NCBI RefSeq assembly: GCF_014839805.1
Contig: NC_051121.1
Coordinates: forward strand, 2,339,116 to 2,403,115
From: Manduca sexta
Lineage: Eukaryota; Arthropoda; Insecta; Lepidoptera; Sphingidae
Direction: 5' to 3'
Length of the DNA stretch: 64,000 bases
The position numbers and the translations under genes are program-made. Below, one piece after another: positions 60,314 to 64,000 of this stretch (positions are counted from its first letter, which is position 1; every line of letters starts with the position of its first letter). The notes under the pieces were generated by a model. It had not been told where the DNA came from, made no database searches, and saw nothing but the letters and a program-made list of their open reading frames with translations.

Positions 60314-61675
60314 TGTTACAATAGTACCTCCTTCATTTGATATAACATACTATTAAGGTCATTGATAAATAATTATAATAATTGTAAAGATTTGTTGATG
60401 AATGAACTTGGTTTAATCGATTTTCTTTTTAATGTCGAAGCTATTATTCGTCAGCCATAAACCAGTCCGTCAGCTATTGTTGTATGTTTAATTTTGGGAA
60501 AACATTACTCTATATTTTGGGATTAAAATATATACACTTTCTGTTTAATTTATCATCCAACAAGACTCCTAAGGAGCTATTGACCTAGGTACCTGTGTAT
60601 CATTAGACTAATGTTTTATTAAATTTTTGTCCCCCCGTGGCCATGAAGGCTACAAAGTCTTTGAAACGTCGGGAGAAAAGTAAAATATTAAAACCGCGAT
60701 AAAATTCGTAAAATAGTTTAATTTAAATGTTTTATTAAATTTGTTTACATTGCAATATACCGTGCACCATGGTCACAAGCGCGTCATGTAACCCGCGCCG
60801 ACACCACAATCGCACTTCGCGACACCGCGGATGGATGCACGCTTTTAGCGACGCGATACCACCGCCGCGGCGACATCAAACGATAACATATTGCTAAAAC
60901 GTACCCGTAAAATGTACATATTTTATACCATCAGCTGATAGCGGATAAATCGTAAACTATCATTTTTCCATCTTCGATATTGCCTTATAAGGTGTCTGGG
61001 TTGGGCTTATTTGTGTCGATTCAATGGCTTTTAATACATATTTTGCAATATAATTATAATACACCGGTTTGGTATCAGAAGTACTTTATATTTTTCTCAC
61101 TTCTCGACGCTATGATAGCCTGGTTGGTGCTATTCCTTTTCACAGCAAAATATACACGACTCGCAACGTAATAGAATTGAATCGTAATCAAATTTGACCA
61201 ATTAATTACACATTGTAAAACAAATTACACTGGTTAGCCTTATAAGCTATTGTAAGACAACTCATGTGTACAATCAAAAGACGGTTCCATCTTCAGAAAG
61301 TGCAACGAATATAATATATTGTAATATTTTGTAGGACTACAAATTCTTTCTAATTTCCGCTACTCACGACACATTTAAACAGGTTCACGACTTTGTATTC
61401 ATCTTTCATGGACCATATTCAACCAACACTGAACTCATAATTTGTCCGATCGACATGGAATAATAAATCCTCGTAGTAATTGTTTTCTTTGGCTCGCCGA
61501 GTGCCGGCCCGTGGCCTGGCCGTAATCACGGCGAGCAATAAAATAATTGCGGCCTGGATATCACCAGCATCGTAAAGCACCGCCGATGAGACCGGGATTC
61601 GGGTTCGGGGCGGTGTTGCCAGGGTAAAGAGAGTTCCATTTTATATCTCTTAGGGTGTGTTGGAGACCAGGGGTT
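60314..61675. other. Unassigned non-coding DNA
   Basis: No recognised gene. GC-rich patches at ~60770-60890 and ~61495-61610. In the latter gctcgccg and cggcgagc face each other about 40 bp apart. The 60980-61171 frame is hydrophobic at its C-terminus but unrecognised. Confidence 0.4.
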
Positions 61676-61745
61676 GAAAGAAAGAAAGAAATGGTTTATT
61701 TGGTTTTAGTAATATAATATTATAAAACACAAAACAAATAATCAA
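61676..61745 (-). repeat. Possible LINE 3'-tail fragment with (GAAA)n
   Basis: gaaagaaagaaagaaatggtttattt, then A-rich DNA with aaaacacaaaacaaataatc. It resembles the reverse complement of a LINE 3' end carrying a (TTTC)n tail, as does 13158-13260. Only resemblance supports this. Confidence 0.35.
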
Positions 61746-64000
61746 ATAATAACAAAATGAAAACTACAAGAGAAATCAAATAATTGCTTTGAAAGGCTAC
61801 ACTTATAGCTTTAATTTTTTATAAAGATGTCTCTGTTTTATTATGTTTTTCTTTAAGAACATTATGATTGCAAAGACCATAATGCAAGGCTTTACCTTTC
61901 ATTATGGTTCTTAATTAAATGGAATTGAATCACTAACCTACAGACGTTACGATACGCTAGAATAGTCCTACAGACGCCACAATTTCCCAAAAACAATAAA
62001 CGAAACCACCAAAAACTTTGAATTACACATCTCCACAAATTGAACAGCTCACCCTCCAAAACTTCCTCATTGTCATCAAAATACATATAATTCTGTTCTC
62101 CAATACTTCCACATTGAACAGCTCATTCAAACACATACAAATCTAATACTACCCAATAACTTCTCTCCCATACATAATGATCCCATACATGAACCAATTC
62201 CTCGGGAATATCACTGCATTACCTGGCAACTGGTGGCAGGCGCCTGCCCCGCGGTACCGCACGCTGATTTATGCGGGCCTTAGCGTTTGTTTACACAGCC
62301 TCCGCCGCCGAGATGGCAACGGGCAATCAATTTCATTTTTACATATGCATTATGACTCTTCATGTTCTTATTGTACAAATATATTAATGCGTATTTAGAA
62401 AGTATAAGTTGCTCTCAGTGGACGCTCATGTTTGGGCGAAGTGGAAGCAACGTAGTTGAAAGGTGGCTTGGCCGGAATAATGTCAGTCAGATAGAAAAGT
62501 AAAGATTATTTAGTAAGGAGTGTTGGATTCTGAAGAAAATCTTAAGACAACGTGGATTCCAAGATCTATTCTGCGTCTACAGCATTCACTAAAACACACT
62601 GAGGCCAATTCATCTTGGAAGGAACATTACTAAGCACCATAGTAGGTTGATTTCTTTATCTAAAGTAATTAGTGGTTCACCAAATAAGAACAAATGAATT
62701 GTTTATTAAGAAATAACTAGTTTAGTAGAGTCCTTATACCTCAGTTAATCAGGAAGGATCCATCTGTATTTATGTCAAATTGACATTTTCCTTTCAACAA
62801 ACAAATCCAGCCAATTGTCATATCAAGTTAAGTGAAACCCCACACATTTTTCCACGTGGCCTGCTGCGAAATGAAAGCATTTATTTACTTAAATGCCATA
62901 ATAGCCGTTTTGAGCAAATCAATTAGCGGTGGCATGGTTCGGTTGCCGTAACCAGCGTCATTACTGAGCGAAACATCAATGCTCCGCGCCGATTAGCTAC
63001 ACGTACGAAGGGAGACTAAAGAGGTATTGCGCCAGGCTTGTATGTACTGAATGGACAACATCGACTCCTGAGAAGAATGCAATATATTTGATCCAATAAA
63101 AGATTTCCAAAGGTAAAATGACAAGCTCCCGTAGCCGACAAAAATTGTTTGCATTTTTCGCTTATGACTGGATGAGGCAATAGAGGTGTAAGGGTCGTAG
63201 CTCATAGCAATTAATAGTTTCTGCTTACAATGTCTATATTTGGGGTGCCTTTAGACGAGAAGCAACGACTTATTATGATTAAACTACAGAACCATAAGTA
63301 GGTGCGTTCACCAGGATTTCTGTTAAACATTACTTCATAATAGCTGTACAACCAAAGTTAATAGAAATGAAGAAATTAATCCTCCTTCACCTTGGTAGAA
63401 ACTACCACGCTCATCCGCCCTATACCTGACCATTTAGACTATGGCGACGTTCCCTGCAGACTTCAAACCCGTAAAGATTGACGACAGCCGATCGCTCACA
63501 GCACACAACCTGGCTAAGCATTTCCGTCAAATTATAATATCAATTGGTTTGTGCAAATTTCCCATCAGTCTCCGAGTGGGGGAGTCAACAACCTGCGCTC
63601 ACGTCAGTGCGCCCGTGGCTCCGTTCGGCCATCACTCACAATGTTTATTTTTCAATTTAACCCGTCAGCGGGCGGCGGGCGCGGCGGGCTGACTTAGGGC
63701 CGCCACACACCACGCCGACAAATTAAGCGCCGCGCACACCTACGTTAGCGTAGAGGGCCTTGGTGACCAGCAGTGAGGGTTTTGCTATCGATCTTAGCTG
63801 TGTTTGGAGATATGAAATTGCTTATACTCAGCTGACGATAATTAAATGTCTTTACTATTCGATATGTAGCAATTTGTTATACAAGATGGCGTGTAGAATT
63901 TATCATTCCACATCACATACATACAATTTTAAGAACAAACAAGATTAATAACCACCGATCGCGTTGGAATACGAAAAAAATCTGTCAGTGTAGGATGATT
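61746..64000. other. Unassigned non-coding DNA
   Basis: Includes a G-poor plus-strand stretch at ~62020-62210 in which ttgaacagctca occurs twice (~62037 and ~62114), and a CpG-rich patch at ~63640-63745 (cgggcggcgggcgcggcggg). Frames at 63441-63692 and 62177-62398 overlap GC-rich DNA and show no domain. Confidence 0.4.

Overview
The window looks like intergenic or intronic DNA from an insect, most probably a moth or butterfly (Lepidoptera). The base composition is AT-rich and eukaryotic. There are no operons, ribosome-binding sites or dense genes. Several short interspersed repeat families occur in multiple diverged copies, and two of them are tRNA-derived SINEs of a type I know as widespread in lepidopteran genomes. 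That assignment rests on recall plus the copies compared here, not on a database search.

I find no convincing host protein-coding exon and no genuine tRNA or rRNA gene in 64 kb. The only long open reading frames belong to one non-LTR retrotransposon (LINE) on the minus strand, about 30147-34800. It has an ORF1 (coiled coil plus L1-ORF1-like RNA-binding core) and an ORF2 with an apurinic endonuclease and a reverse transcriptase carrying YADD. ORF2 is broken near its 3' end by what reads as a one-base deletion. The LINE ends in a (TAAA)n tail.

Layout: 0-5 kb has a diverged tandem dimer, a poly(A)-tailed repeat (called D here) and adjacent SINE-B and SINE-A copies. 5-10 kb is mostly unique AT-rich DNA. 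10-13 kb has a perfect hairpin, a D copy and two family-C repeats in opposite orientation. 16.5 kb has a pair of related hairpins next to a SINE-B fragment. 20-25 kb has a Tc1/mariner-like MITE, foldback elements (family H), an AC-skewed tract and an E repeat. 25-30 kb is mostly unique. 30-35 kb is the LINE. 35-46 kb has scattered D, E and H copies and a 10-bp GC-rich minisatellite. 46.2-46.8 kb holds a 580-bp hAT-type MITE. 47-61 kb is the most repeat-rich part, with C, D, E and H copies and a SINE-A nested inside a SINE-B. 61-64 kb is largely unique.

The most notable object is the element at 46193-46772. It has an 8-bp target duplication, tagtgttgca termini and a full-length imperfect palindrome, with 23 ATCGAT sites, 12 of them full TATCGATA. 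That is the recognition sequence of DREF, a host factor that is itself derived from a hAT transposase.
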